The notes below the pieces were generated by a model. The model was not told where the DNA came from and did not search any database. It saw only the letters and a program-made list of their open reading frames with translations. 64,000 nucleotides of DNA. It comes from Bimuria novae-zelandiae CBS 107.79 (lineage: Eukaryota; Ascomycota; Dothideomycetes; Pleosporales; Didymosphaeriaceae). The stretch is from the NCBI GenBank assembly GCA_010015655.1, contig ML976657.1, forward strand, positions 186,001 through 250,000, in the 5' to 3' direction. Both the position numbers and the translations under genes were made by a program. Below, one piece after another: positions 1-10,328 of this stretch (positions are counted from its first letter, which is position 1; the number at the start of each line of letters is the position of its first letter).

Positions 1-60
1 TTCTAGTACTGCCACGCTCCCGCATCCGTCTCGTTGGCTAGCGTGGTGTTAGTATGCAAG

Positions 61-717
61 TCACTCCAGGGGGCATGGCATGGTGGCAGACGTACTAGTA
101 ATGGAACTGAACACCAAGCAGTCGGCGCTTGGCGCGGTGAAGTTTGCAGTCTGCCCGTATACCGCCCACGGGTTGTACTGGTCCGCGGGATCGGGACACG
201 CGATGAGACCACCCTCGAAGGCAAGGCTGCCAAGCGGGTCGGTCGGGTCCTCGCGAAACGTCCTCGACCAGCCGTCACGGACACTGCCTTCGGGGACGTA
301 CGCGGAGTGCGCGGTGGTGTAGCTCATCCTGCCATCGGGGGCGATGTAGACTGTTTGTACCATTAGCTCTTGTTCTCTAATCCCAATTGAATGGTATGAC
401 GTACCCTGCTGTCCTCCTGGAACAACCACACCCAGGCTAAGCGTCCCAAATCCACCCGCGAGAGTGGTCTGGTTGCCAGGATACTGCTCGCACGTTGCGT
501 TGCCGACGACTTCGACGGGACAGTAGCCCGAGGGGGTGCCACCGAGCCAGAACTTCCCGCCGTTGGCTTGGAGAGGACGGAAATGAATGGGAGACGCGCT
601 GCGGGCGGACAGGACCTGGAAGTATGCGGGTCCTGGGGCGGGTGCGGGGGTTTCGTAGCCTTGGGGTCTGGCTAGCACGCTGGCAAGCAGCGCAGAGAAC
701 GCAGCGACGGACTTCAT
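61..717 (-). CDS. PhiA-like secreted cell-wall protein
   Basis: Single-exon frame of 218 aa starting at ATG 717. Residues 1-16 form a signal peptide (Lys, then a hydrophobic stretch ending near Ala-Arg-Pro). The body resembles the fungal PhiA/IgE-binding-type family: a 'RSASPIHF' block near residue 39, then 'FWLGG', 'YCPxxV', 'VPGGQQ' and 'YTTAHSAYVPEG' in the family's order. PhiA proteins of Aspergillus are small cell-wall proteins linked to phialide development; that role is family knowledge and not visible here. The C-terminal third is less conserved and ends in a Ser/Thr-rich tail. The gene is intact and GC-balanced although it lies only about 770 bp from a RIP-eroded transposon island. 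The similarity call is from memory of family motifs. Confidence 0.72.
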   Translation of the reverse strand: MKSVAAFSALLASVLARPQGYETPAPAPGPAYFQVLSARSASPIHFRPLQANGGKFWLGGTPSGYCPVEVVGNATCEQYPGNQTTLAGGFGTLSLGVVVPGGQQGTSYHSIGIREQELMVQTVYIAPDGRMSYTTAHSAYVPEGSVRDGWSRTFREDPTDPLGSLAFEGGLIACPDPADQYNPWAVYGQTANFTAPSADCLVFSSITSTSATMPCPLE

Positions 718-1482
718 TTTGATAACTCTTGTATGGATTACGGATGGTTGTACGAGCGTGTGCGCGCGTGTGTGTGTATTCTAGTAGCTGGCGTTTTGAA
801 TATCGTCGGATGATGATGTGCTATGGATACACTCGAGCAGACAGCTACCTTTATAGTTTCTCAGGCGTGCTACCCACATCATACCGCGGCCCTATCATTC
901 TCCATGTTAACGACCAAAGCTAACGTTAACGGTGCATTTGACAGTCCCAGGCAGCGCGCGGACGTTGCTCCCGTAACGTCCCACAGCGATCGGCACGCCC
1001 GGCACGTCCATCATCGCACGCCGCTCGCCCACGTAGCATCATGCGCACGAGAAATACTGCGGTCCGCACCACGGTGACCACAGTGACGTTCAATGTAATT
1101 AATGGTCTCTCGCACACGGGGTTCTACAAGCGTACCCCATCTTTTCGAAACGATAGCTCGCCTGTATGCGGCCACGGCACCCTCGCGTAGACCCCCGCCG
1201 CCACATCATAGCTCATTTCGGGAAATTACGATAGTCGAGATATTTGTTTGAGGGGCGTGATCAACAAAGTGCGCTGGTCTGCGAGGCGTGCTGATCGCGC
1301 GAAGCGGGATCATGATTTACGGTTGCACTTAGCATCGCATGGAGAAGAGGAAGCAGAGACTGGAGGCCAAAATGTGCTGAATGGGGGTCTGCCGACGGGT
1401 TCGAGTGACATCGAATGCGCTATGTGACCCCTGTACAAGTTTACAATGTTTAGCGTACTCGTCTGGCGACGCAGCCGCACTC
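718..1482. other. Intergenic region, no gene seen
   Basis: Upstream region of the phiA-like gene up to the transposon boundary. Base composition is normal for the host, with none of the TA-rich texture that begins after 1531. Short frames here have no recognisable content. It probably contains the phiA-like promoter, but I cannot point to specific sites. Confidence 0.6.
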
Positions 1483-1484
1483 TA

Positions 1485-1531
1485 CCGTATTGACGCACGT
1501 GCCGCCCCGGTTCGCGTGGCGCCCCACTAAC
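1485..1531 (+). repeat. Left terminal inverted repeat of the host pogo element
   Basis: Starts CCGTATTGACGCACGTGCCG and continues through GGTTCGCGTGGCGCCCCAC. It matches the reverse complement of 25078-25124 with a single T/C difference near the inner end. The outer flank is the TA target duplication at 1483-1484. Confidence 0.9.
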
Positions 1532-2912
1532 AGCATGCTCATCACCACAAAAATGAGGCTACAGAGAGCCACAAAATAGCTATTATTACAAGATTTTTTA
1601 GTAGATAGACTTATAATATACTTATTATTAGTATTTACTACTTATATTTGCTTAGGAGAGTAATTATATAGCTATAAAAGTTAACTTTTAGTAAAATAGC
1701 TAGTATAGCTTTTAAAGACTTCTTTAAAGCTATACTACTGCTAGCGCGTCTCTTAGGCTTAGGCTTTAAAAAAGAAGCTCTTAAGGCTTTACGCTTACCT
1801 TTTTACGTAATTTAAAATACTTTTTTTTACCTCGTGCATAGCCTTATATTTAGCCTTTATTTAATCTTTCTTTACTTTAGCTCTTTCTCTCTTTATACGC
1901 TTCTCCTTCTTCTCTCTCTCTCTCTAAGTGTCTTAGCAAACTTCCAAAGTTTCTTTTAATTAGCTTTTATAAGCTCTTCCTTATACTAAAGTTATTTATT
2001 TACTCTCTCGCGTGCACGTGTCTCTCTAATCTTATAAAAAAAACTTAAGTACTATACTACTATAGTACTCCTACCTTTACTATAAGTGAAGAAGCTTATC
2101 GCGCTTCTTATAACGCTTTTTAGTATTAAGAGTATTACTTAAATCCTTATTTTTATATTAAAGTAGTTAGTTTTATGTTTAGAAATAGTAAAGCGTTTAA
2201 GAAAGTACCTTTAACTTTTTAGTAGTAATATCCTTTACTATAGACTATAAAAAATAATTTAATAACTTTATTTAGTTATTTTAAAACCTCTTTAAAACTG
2301 CTTTACCTAGCATTTTTTACTAATTAGTAAAGTATTTAAGTATAACCGTACGGTCCTTAGGCTATATACTAGTAGCTTTAAAAGACTTTAGGATAGCCTT
2401 TATCTTAAAAGAAGATATTTAGATATTTTAAAATAATAATAAAAGTTCTTTTTTTTAATAAGCACTATCTCTTAGCTTTTTTAAAAATAATTAGTAAAAA
2501 TCTTAATATAGAAGCTAGAGAGAAGTTTAAAATAAATAATATTAAGTAGCTAAAGCGTATAAGTAAAGTAGGAGGAAATATAGCTAGTAGTATATAATAA
2601 AAGTTATAGTACTTAAGAAACTCTATTATTAGATAACTATTATAATTGTTACGAGCTCAAAGAACCTAGACAATAATACGACCACAATCGAAGGTGGATG
2701 GGGAGAGATGGGTAGAGAGGTAACACAACTAGCCCATGAGGACCCGCGGGGCTGCTTAGGTCAGCCAGGGTCATGTGACTACGATCCGCCAAGGACAGGC
2801 CTGAATGCCGGATCAGAGGTGATCCGCCAAGAAGGAGGATACTCGGCGGATCACCCAGAGACAGAGGAAGAAACAGACTGGTATATAGTGTGGTAGATTC
2901 TCCTGTTGTTTC

Positions 2913-3154
2913 TGTTGGCTTCAAACCTGCGCAACACTGCTACGGCTTTCACCGCTATGCAGTTTGCCTGCGGTTTGTTGCGCAGTTTGCCTGTGGTTTA
3001 TTACACTAGTCCTGATTAGGCTAGCAGGGGATAAACCACGCTCGATAAATACTTCTCATAATAGCCCACCACAATAGATCTGTAATTAAGAATTAAATTA
3101 ACACCACATTGTTGCAACAAAGTCTTGATCCAACAGCCTATTGCCGTATCAACA
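2913..3154 (+). repeat. Copia 5' LTR
   Basis: 242 bp, TG...CA ends. Same length as the 3' LTR; differences seen are C/T and G/A transitions (for example GCAGTTTGCC against GTAGTTTGCC), as RIP would give. Confidence 0.92.
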
Positions 3155-3559
3155 CTGATTAGTGGTTGCTACACTACAGATTAGCAAGATATACTGTGTA
3201 CAGGGAATCTCAGCGCACGTTTCAGGCTAAGTATTCTGGCGATAGAAGTGGTTAGCGCATGCCTCCTCCCCTACCAAGGCCTAGGATACAGCATCGCTAG
3301 TGCGAAGTACAGGTACGACAAGCTCACTGCTATCCTGTATCAGGATCAGCGGCGCCTCGTATTTAAAGGATCTCTCCGCCTGGATTGTCCCTACTAAGGC
3401 TTAGTTCGGAAGGAGATTTGCGTTAACCACGCTAACTTTTGTTAAATTATACTAATTACAGGCCTACATCTAAAACGCTATTATAAAATACACCTAAACA
3501 AAGGATCGCTCGTGGTACCTAGACAAGATAATCTATAAGGACTAGTACGCTAACTAAGA

Positions 3560-6500
3560 TTTTAATATCGCCAACGCCACCATTAATACAGACAAACTTA
3601 ACACTATAGTTATTAACTAGATAATACAGGTGGAAGAAGATAACATATTTAACCTGTTTCTACTACTTAAGTTTAAGGAGCATTTTAAGAATTTTACCTA
3701 TAATCTCTTTAATAGCATTAACAAGCGCATCTAAAAAGCACTTAAAGAGCTCCTCCGCTAGCAAGGCATCTACATTAAGTAAGGTAATAGTAATAATCTC
3801 CTTAACTAATTCGCAGAACTCCTTATATTAACCGCCGTCTTAAAATGGCCTACTAAGTATCTTAAGCTTATAAGGCTCTGCGAAGGCTTTAAGTACCACT
3901 AGATTATAGATAATAAAGAATAATAGCGGTAGTAGCGAGCTCCGCTAGGTGGAGGATTATTATTATTATTATAACCTAGATTTACGCCTGTGTAGAATAA
4001 CTCTTATTTGCTTACTAACCTCGCCAAGTTATACACGCCGGAGCAGAAGTATTCAAGTAATAAATACAACATCCTTAAGACGAAGATTAAGGTGTTTAAT
4101 AACCTTTACACTAAGGTTAGGATTAATAAGGATAAGTAGTATAAAATAGCACTCTCTATTATGCTTACTAGCCAAGCGCTTTAGTATTACTACGATTATA
4201 TTGCTCCCCAAACGCTTACGCTTACTTATAATATAATGCTTAACAAGCTACGCACGTACTTTAACACTACACAAGCTTACTAGATATACCTCTAGGAGTG
4301 GCATAGCACTACGCTTAAAAGCGTTATAATTACTAACCCTAAGAAAGACCCTATAGAGTGTCTTAAAATAGTTATTAGTAAGATAAACATGCTCTATTAG
4401 GCACTATTACAGGACTAGGGTAAAAGCTATAATTAGCATTTACTTACGTAATAGCTCCTCAGCGCATGTCGTGGTATTAAAGTAACTACTATAGCTTGCT
4501 TAAAACTAGCGACCACATTTAAAGGTGTTGCTATAGATCTCCGCAACGCAGTTAGCATGTGGTTAAGCTATTATTCTAATAGCCAGTTTCTATTACGAGA
4601 TACAGATAAGCAGTATTACACTAATCGCCGCTATATTCGCAATAATCGACAAGCTACAGGATTATTAGATAATAACTACTATAGCTACCACTATTAAGGT
4701 CAAGGCGGATCGCGTGGCAATCGATTTAATAATAATAACTATTAGTCAAACTACTTAGGCAATCGCCGTAATAAGACATGCTTTATCTATAAGTAGCCTA
4801 AGTACTAATTAACTTAACACTTAAAGAAAGAGCGCATAGAGCATTGCTAACGCTATAACTAATACGCTTAAGATAATCCTAATGCCCTAAGCTATAAAGT
4901 GTTTCTCGCCGGCTATAAAGGCATAGAGCTTAAAGACAGCAACGATAGCGATAATAATGCTAGTAATAATAATATTAAAGTATATTTTACTAATTAAGTC
5001 TACTTAACTGCATCCTGTAGCAAGGTTAACGGCAACGCTATTATCTCCAGCCTTAATAACGCTACCGCACTTTATGTAATTACAGGCAATAATCCTTATA
5101 TTTCTAGCAAAGCAAATAAAGATACTTAACTCTTTTTATTTAATTCACGCTACGGCGCAGATATCTTTTAAGGTATTATGCCTAACACTAGTGTAGCTAG
5201 TGTCTCAACTACTAGTAAGACACAAGTAAAGGCGCTACAGCTTATCTAACTATTTATAGTTATTAATAAGTCTACCGCAAGACGTTATTAAATCTAATTT
5301 AGAGATAATCTAGAGTGTTTTTCCCTTAGCGACGTCAATGTTAGCACGCTATTTAGTATAATTACCTTTATAGTAATACTAACCAATATACTATTTCTGC
5401 TCTGCTTAAATAATATAGATTATTATAGTATCTTCTTTAATAACATCGACAATATGCTCGTTCAAGGTGGCAAAGAATTCCTAATTATCTGTAAATGGGG
5501 ACATCCATGGCTCCTGCTTGATAAACAAGAGACCGTTATCCACTACTTAACTAAGACTAAGCTACGCTAGCTTCACCAACGCTTTAGCTATCTTGCTACT
5601 AGATAACTACACAAGATTCTTAGTAAAGCAGGCCATAAAGACATTAACAAGGACATTATTAATCGCATTAATAAGTACTGTCACTAGTGTCAAATCCACA
5701 GTAAAGCACCTAGCCGTTTCCGCTTTACTATTCGCGATAACATAGACTTTAACTTATGCGTTATTATTAATATAATATACATTAATTAGAAACCAGTGCT
5801 CTACGCAGTTAATAAAGCCATAGCTTTTTAAGCTACTTAATTTATACTAAATATCTAGGCAAATACTACTTAGAATCTCCTTTGCGCCATGTGGATTAAC
5901 ATGTACGTTAGTCCTCCCAACGTTATTAAGATAGATGCTAGCAAGAACTTTATTACTAACAAGTTTATTAATAACGCTACGTTACTTACAATTGAGGTTA
6001 AGGAAGTCCTAGTAGAGGCATATTATTTAATTAGCAAGGTTAAGCGCTATTATGCTCCCATCCGCCGTGCTTATAGGGTAATCTTTATAGACGTTAGACG
6101 TATAACCGCTCCCGAACATATCTTGCAGATAGCTATTAAGGCTGTTAATAACACCGCAGGTCCTAATAGACTTGTCCTAACTCTTCTCGTCTTTAGAGCA
6201 TATCCTCGCCTATTAAAGAAATTACTACTATCGCTATCTATTACTACCCGCGGCGCTACAGTGCGCAAAGCAATAGCTAAAGTACGCAAGATTAAGGTAA
6301 AGCGCTAAGTTAATAAGGCTCTTATAACTTGTAATAGTCCTAACGTAACTAATATCTTACTATTACCTATCCTAAGTAGCGTTAAGGTCTAGTAAGAGAA
6401 CTATAGACAGTCTAGCCCACATTAGATAATCGCCCTCTACGTTAACAAGCAATCCGTGGTTATTAAAATTAATAATAAACAAGTTACCTTCCGCATCACC

Positions 6501-8252
6501 GCAGTGCGCCCGTATTATATAGACAATATAACCATTATTACCCCTCCCGCAAAGGACAAGGACAACAGTGGCTCTAACAATAATTTCACTCCTATCATAG
6601 AGGAGCCCGCGCCCAAGCGTAAGCGTAGTAGGCTAAAAGGCTTAAGAAATAAGCTAAAACCTAATAAAGTTATAACTACTATAGTTAACCTTAATTAACG
6701 TAAGCGTGATAATCTTGTCCTGGCTAAGAAGCTATAAGTAGTTAGTAAGATTACAACACTAGGGTAACTATTTAAAATATCTATAAAGGCAGAGATTAAC
6801 GCCCTTATAACACAAGGTGTCTTTTACTTTAAGAAGTATAGTCCTTACTGTTATAATAAGGTCCGCATCTTTAAGTCACGTATTATTAATAAAGTTAAGG
6901 GCAAGACTACTAATTGCCTGTATAAAAAGTCCTGTCTTATTATCTAAGGATACGCTAATAATAATAAGAAGCTTATCCTAACATAGTCTCCCACTATCTA
7001 GCGTGCAAGCTAGCGTGTGATTATCGCTCTAGCACTATCACTGTTAAAGCTGGGCATGTACCTCTGGCTCCGTGACATCACTCAGGCCTATACGCAATCG
7101 GATAATCCACTCCAGCGTACTATTATGGCTAACATACCAGCCTAGCTCAAGGAAAGTTATCTAACAAACATAGTTATAGTTATTATTAAGCCACTATACG
7201 GCATTGCTAAAGCAAATGCCTATTAGTAGTTAACGTATAATAAACACCACACCAAGACTCTCTACATAGTAACATCTACTTATAATCCATGCCTGCTTAT
7301 TAGTAAGGCTAATAGTAAGTACTTTGGCATTATTAGCATGCAAACTAATAACACGCTTAGTCTATCTAATAAAGCTTTTATAGACCTTAAGGACCAAGAG
7401 CTACGTTTTAAGGCTAAGCCTAAGTAGTTTCTCTTACTAAACGCGCAAATCGACTTTAATAGCTACATTATTAAGCTTAATAATAATAATCGCGCTATTA
7501 CTTTACGCCAGAAGAAGCAAGGCGAGAAGCTAGAAATAGCTAATAATAAGTAATTATATATTTAACAGCGCGCTCGAGGTGCTTACATTATAATAATCTA
7601 TTAACCTAAGGCAAGCTTCGACCTCGCCGCCGTAGCCTAAGCAAGTAAGCCTATAAAAGAAGAAATTACTAGATTAAATAAGCGTATTATTTAGCAGAAG
7701 GAGAATATTACTCGCGGCCTTAACTTTATCCTACTAGACTTAAGCAACTTAAAGCTGTACGCCTTTATTAACGTATTATTTACTAATAATAAGGACATAT
7801 TATTATAAATAGGCTTCGTAATTACGCTTAGTAATAAGACTAAAGATAGCGATCGTAACTTTAAATTTACTAGTAATATTATCTACTAGTTATCTATTAA
7901 GTGTAAGCGCGTTACTCGCAGCGTCCTTGCATCTAAGATCTACGTAATAGCCTATAGAGTTAACATTATAATTATAATTAGCGGTATAATTAATATAATT
8001 ATATAGTAACTTAACCTCCCTAATATCTCTATCGTTGTGTGCACTAACTCACGCTCCTTATATAATTACCTTATTAAGCTTAGCACCACTAAGGAGAAGC
8101 GCCTTATAATTAACATTATAGCTCTACGTGAGGCCTATAAGCGTAATAATCTTATAGACATCCGCTGGATTAATAGACGTGACAATCTAGCAGACTTAAT
8201 AACTAAGGCCAGCTCTAACTTAGCTATAAAGTATTTTATTAATTATAACTAG
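3560..8252 (+). pseudogene. Copia gag-pol, RIP-inactivated
   Basis: The plus-strand reading is broken by many TAG/TAA codons; the limits are approximate. Recognisable parts in order: a degraded CCHC knuckle near 4780-4830 ('CFI(C/Y)K...'); an integrase core with 'VIKIDASKNFI' and 'RYYAPIRRAYRVI' (5889-6308); a reverse-transcriptase stretch around 6.9-7.5 kb; and RNase H with 'CTNSRSLYNYLIKL', 'TKEKRLIINIIALREAY' and 'IRWINRRDNLADLITK' (8037-8252). In Copia elements this polyprotein makes particles, cuts itself, copies RNA to DNA and integrates. Here none of those activities can survive. The two longest open stretches, at 5889-6308 and 8037-8252, are remnants and not separate genes. Confidence 0.85.
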
Positions 8253-8488
8253 CTTGAGCTTCGCGTGCAAGGCTAGGTCAATCGTGCTAAAGTTAACACC
8301 TTAGAGTACAATTACGATAGTAAGAAGTAGTAAGTTTATAAAAGGAGTAGCAAGATAGGCACTAAGAGGACGCGCACTAGCGCTAGTCTAGTTAAAAAAC
8401 TAGTAACTATTACAGATTGTGTTTTATTGCAGATTTGAGCGTTCTGGGCTAAACTAGCCACATGTAGCATAAAAGAAAAGAAAGCCAG

Positions 8489-8730
8489 TGTTGGCTTCAA
8501 ACCTGCGTAACACTGCTACGGCTTTCACCGCTATGTAGTTTGCCTATAGTTTATTACGTAGTTTGCCTATAGTTTGTTGCGCTAGTCCTAATTAGGCTAG
8601 TAAGGGATAAACCACGCTTGATAAATACTTCTTACAACAGCCTACCATAATAGATCTGCAATCAAGAATCAAATCAATACCACATCGTTGCAACGAAGTC
8701 TTGATCCAACAGCCTATTGCCGTATCAACA
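8489..8730 (+). repeat. Copia 3' LTR
   Basis: 242 bp, TGTTGGCTTC...CGTATCAACA, followed directly by the 'gtttc' target duplication at 8731-8735 and the rest of the gypsy solo LTR. Confidence 0.92.
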
Positions 8731-9118
8731 GTTTCCTTCCTCGTAGTTAACTCACATATCTTCTGTGCGAGTACGTTCTCCTATATAGACTAATAGTTAT
8801 CTTATTTATTATAAGATTAGATTATCTAGCCTCGCGCTAAGTGTCGCATTAACTTATACTACTAAATAATCTGTAAAGCACCACGATACCTTACCGCCCT
8901 AACCCGGATCGGACTAAGGTGTGAGAGCCTCATAACAATAATTATTAAGTATAAGGAGACGCTAGTCTCTTCTTTAATATACTTTTTACTTTATATAATA
9001 GTTAAAACCCTACTTTAATTACGCTAAACTAGTATTATTATTTATTTAGCTTAATAAAATTAAACTAATAAAGACGTCGTGCTTGCTAGCTTTAATACTA
9101 GCTACTTAAATTAACTAT

Positions 9119-9595
9119 TGTTATGAGGCTCTCACACCTTGTTCCGATCCGGGTTAGGGCGGTAAGGTATCGTGGTGCTTCACGGATTATTTAGTAGTAT
9201 AAGTTAATGCGACACTTAGCGCGAGGCTAGATAATCTAATCTTATAATAAAGTAAGATAACTATTAGTCTATATAGGAGAACGTACTCGCACAGAAGATA
9301 TGTAAGTTAACTACAAGGAGGGAAACAATATAGGAGAATCGTTACACTATATACCAGTCTGTTTCCTCCCTTGTCCCTGGGTGCTCTGTCGTTCCCCACA
9401 GAGCGCAGTCGCTCTGTGGGCCCTTACAGAGCGTTGGTGTGTCGGCGCTCTGTCCGCCAAGACAGAGCGTTGTTACGTGATACATTAGTCTGGCGTGTTG
9501 CCCCACGGCCCTCGTGCCGTGCGACCTGCGTCCCTTCCTGGACACCTCGTCTACTATAGAGATTCATTCCTGCGCTATCCTTCGGGATCGTAACA
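9119..9595 (-). repeat. Gypsy B 3' LTR
   Basis: 477 bp, TGTTATGAGG...GGGATCGTAACA on the plus strand. It contains hairpin-forming CGCTCTGTNNNNACAGAGCG-type motifs between about 9400 and 9470. It is shorter than the 5' LTR by one 56-bp unit of that hairpin region. Confidence 0.9.
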
Positions 9596-9749
9596 CTATC
9601 CCCCCTCTTAAAGGTATCGTCCTGATATCTTTGTGTTTTGGTTGTCGCGGCGTCGCCCGGGGTTAGCGCTGTAGCGCCTATATAAGGTTGCCTGTCCCTG
9701 CCCTTGTCGTAAGTGGTTATCCTCTCGGATTTCCCTAGCCTCCCTGACT

Positions 9750-10328
9750 ATGCCAAAAGCTTCGAAACCTGCGTCCACGCAGCGACATCACGATCGTGTG
9801 GCTGCTATTCTTGCTGCGAACGTAGAGATGCCTTCTCCTTGTGGGCGTTGTAAGAAGAAGGGTTTAAAGTGTGTTGTGGAGATTTAGACGGGTTTCTGTG
9901 CTTTCTGTATTTAGGCAAAAGCTCGTTGCGACCTTGTGTTAACAAATATGGAGCGTCGCGAGCTTGAGCAGCGTAAGAGGCAGGCTTGTATTGCCTTTCT
10001 GCGGGCCTAAGAAGAACTTGCCCGCGCGGAGCGGGAGCTTCTTGAGATTAAGGAAGAAGAGCGGAGGCGTGTGCTTAAAGATATTGCCTTGACTATGGAG
10101 TTAGAAGAGTTGGAACGTGCCGCGGGGCTCCTAGAGCCAATTCCTAGGGGTACGATCGCTCCTCCTATCGTTTTATCGCCCCTGCCCGTAGGCTGGTTAC
10201 AGGCTGATTTGTTTACTTCCTTTAATCCCTCCGTACCCTTTAACTTCTCTGAGTTTCTTGCGGATCTGGCCGCGGGACTTCTAAATGCTCCTCGTAGAAC
10301 CTCTCCAGCGCTATCCTACAGTTCGTGA
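9750..10328 (+). pseudogene. Antisense accessory frame of gypsy B: Zn(II)2Cys6-like protein
   Basis: A 192-codon plus-strand frame, opposite to gag-pol, lies between the chromodomain end of pol and the 3' LTR. ATG is at 9750 and TGA at 10326-10328. It has three in-frame stops (9885 TAG, 9912 TAG, 10008 TAA), each explainable by one C-to-T change of CAG/CAA. Cysteines at residues 31, 34, 41, 50, 53 and 60 give C-x2-C-x6-C-x8-C-x2-C-x6-C, which fits the fungal binuclear zinc-cluster consensus (C-x2-C-x6-C-x5-12-C-x2-C-x6-8-C). A Glu/Arg/Lys/Leu-rich stretch at residues 69-120 looks helical or coiled-coil. The rest is Pro/Phe-rich. The frame overlaps the 3' end of pol tail-to-tail by about 89 bp. 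I infer a former DNA- or chromatin-binding accessory protein of the element; its function is not known to me. Confidence 0.7.

Larger units (their letters stand above)
2913..8730 (+). mobile_element. Full-length Ty1/Copia retrotransposon
   Basis: Two 242-bp LTRs (2913-3154, 8489-8730) start TGTTGGCTTC and end CGTATCAACA. A five-base duplication 'gtttc' lies at 2908-2912 and 8731-8735. A purine tract (AAAAGAAAAGAAAG, about 8471-8484) precedes the 3' LTR. Integrase (about 5.6-6.3 kb) precedes RNase H (8.04-8.25 kb), which is the Copia domain order. It sits inside a gypsy solo LTR and so inserted after it. Confidence 0.92.
2647..8937 (+). repeat. Solo gypsy LTR (family-B relative), interrupted by a Copia element
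   Basis: Begins TGTTACGAG at 2647 and ends CCTCATAACA at 8937. Five-base duplications 'ataat' flank it (2642-2646 and 8938-8942). With the Copia removed it is about 468 bp. The 3' half (from 'AAACAGACTGGTATATAGTG' at about 2870 through 8937) closely matches the reverse complement of the gypsy B LTRs, but the first ~215 bp are different, so this is a subfamily with another U3. No internal gypsy sequence is attached, which makes it a solo LTR left by recombination between two LTRs. Confidence 0.85.

Noticed and set aside
5889..6308. 139-codon open frame as an independent gene
   Set aside because: It is the integrase remnant of the Copia element, in frame with other pol relics and flanked by stops.
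8037..8252. 71-codon open frame as an independent gene
   Set aside because: It is the RNase H remnant of the same Copia element.
8738..9340. Large palindrome of about 200-bp arms as a special structure
   Set aside because: It is explained by the solo LTR and the gypsy B LTR lying next to each other in opposite orientation, separated by 176 bp of the host transposon.
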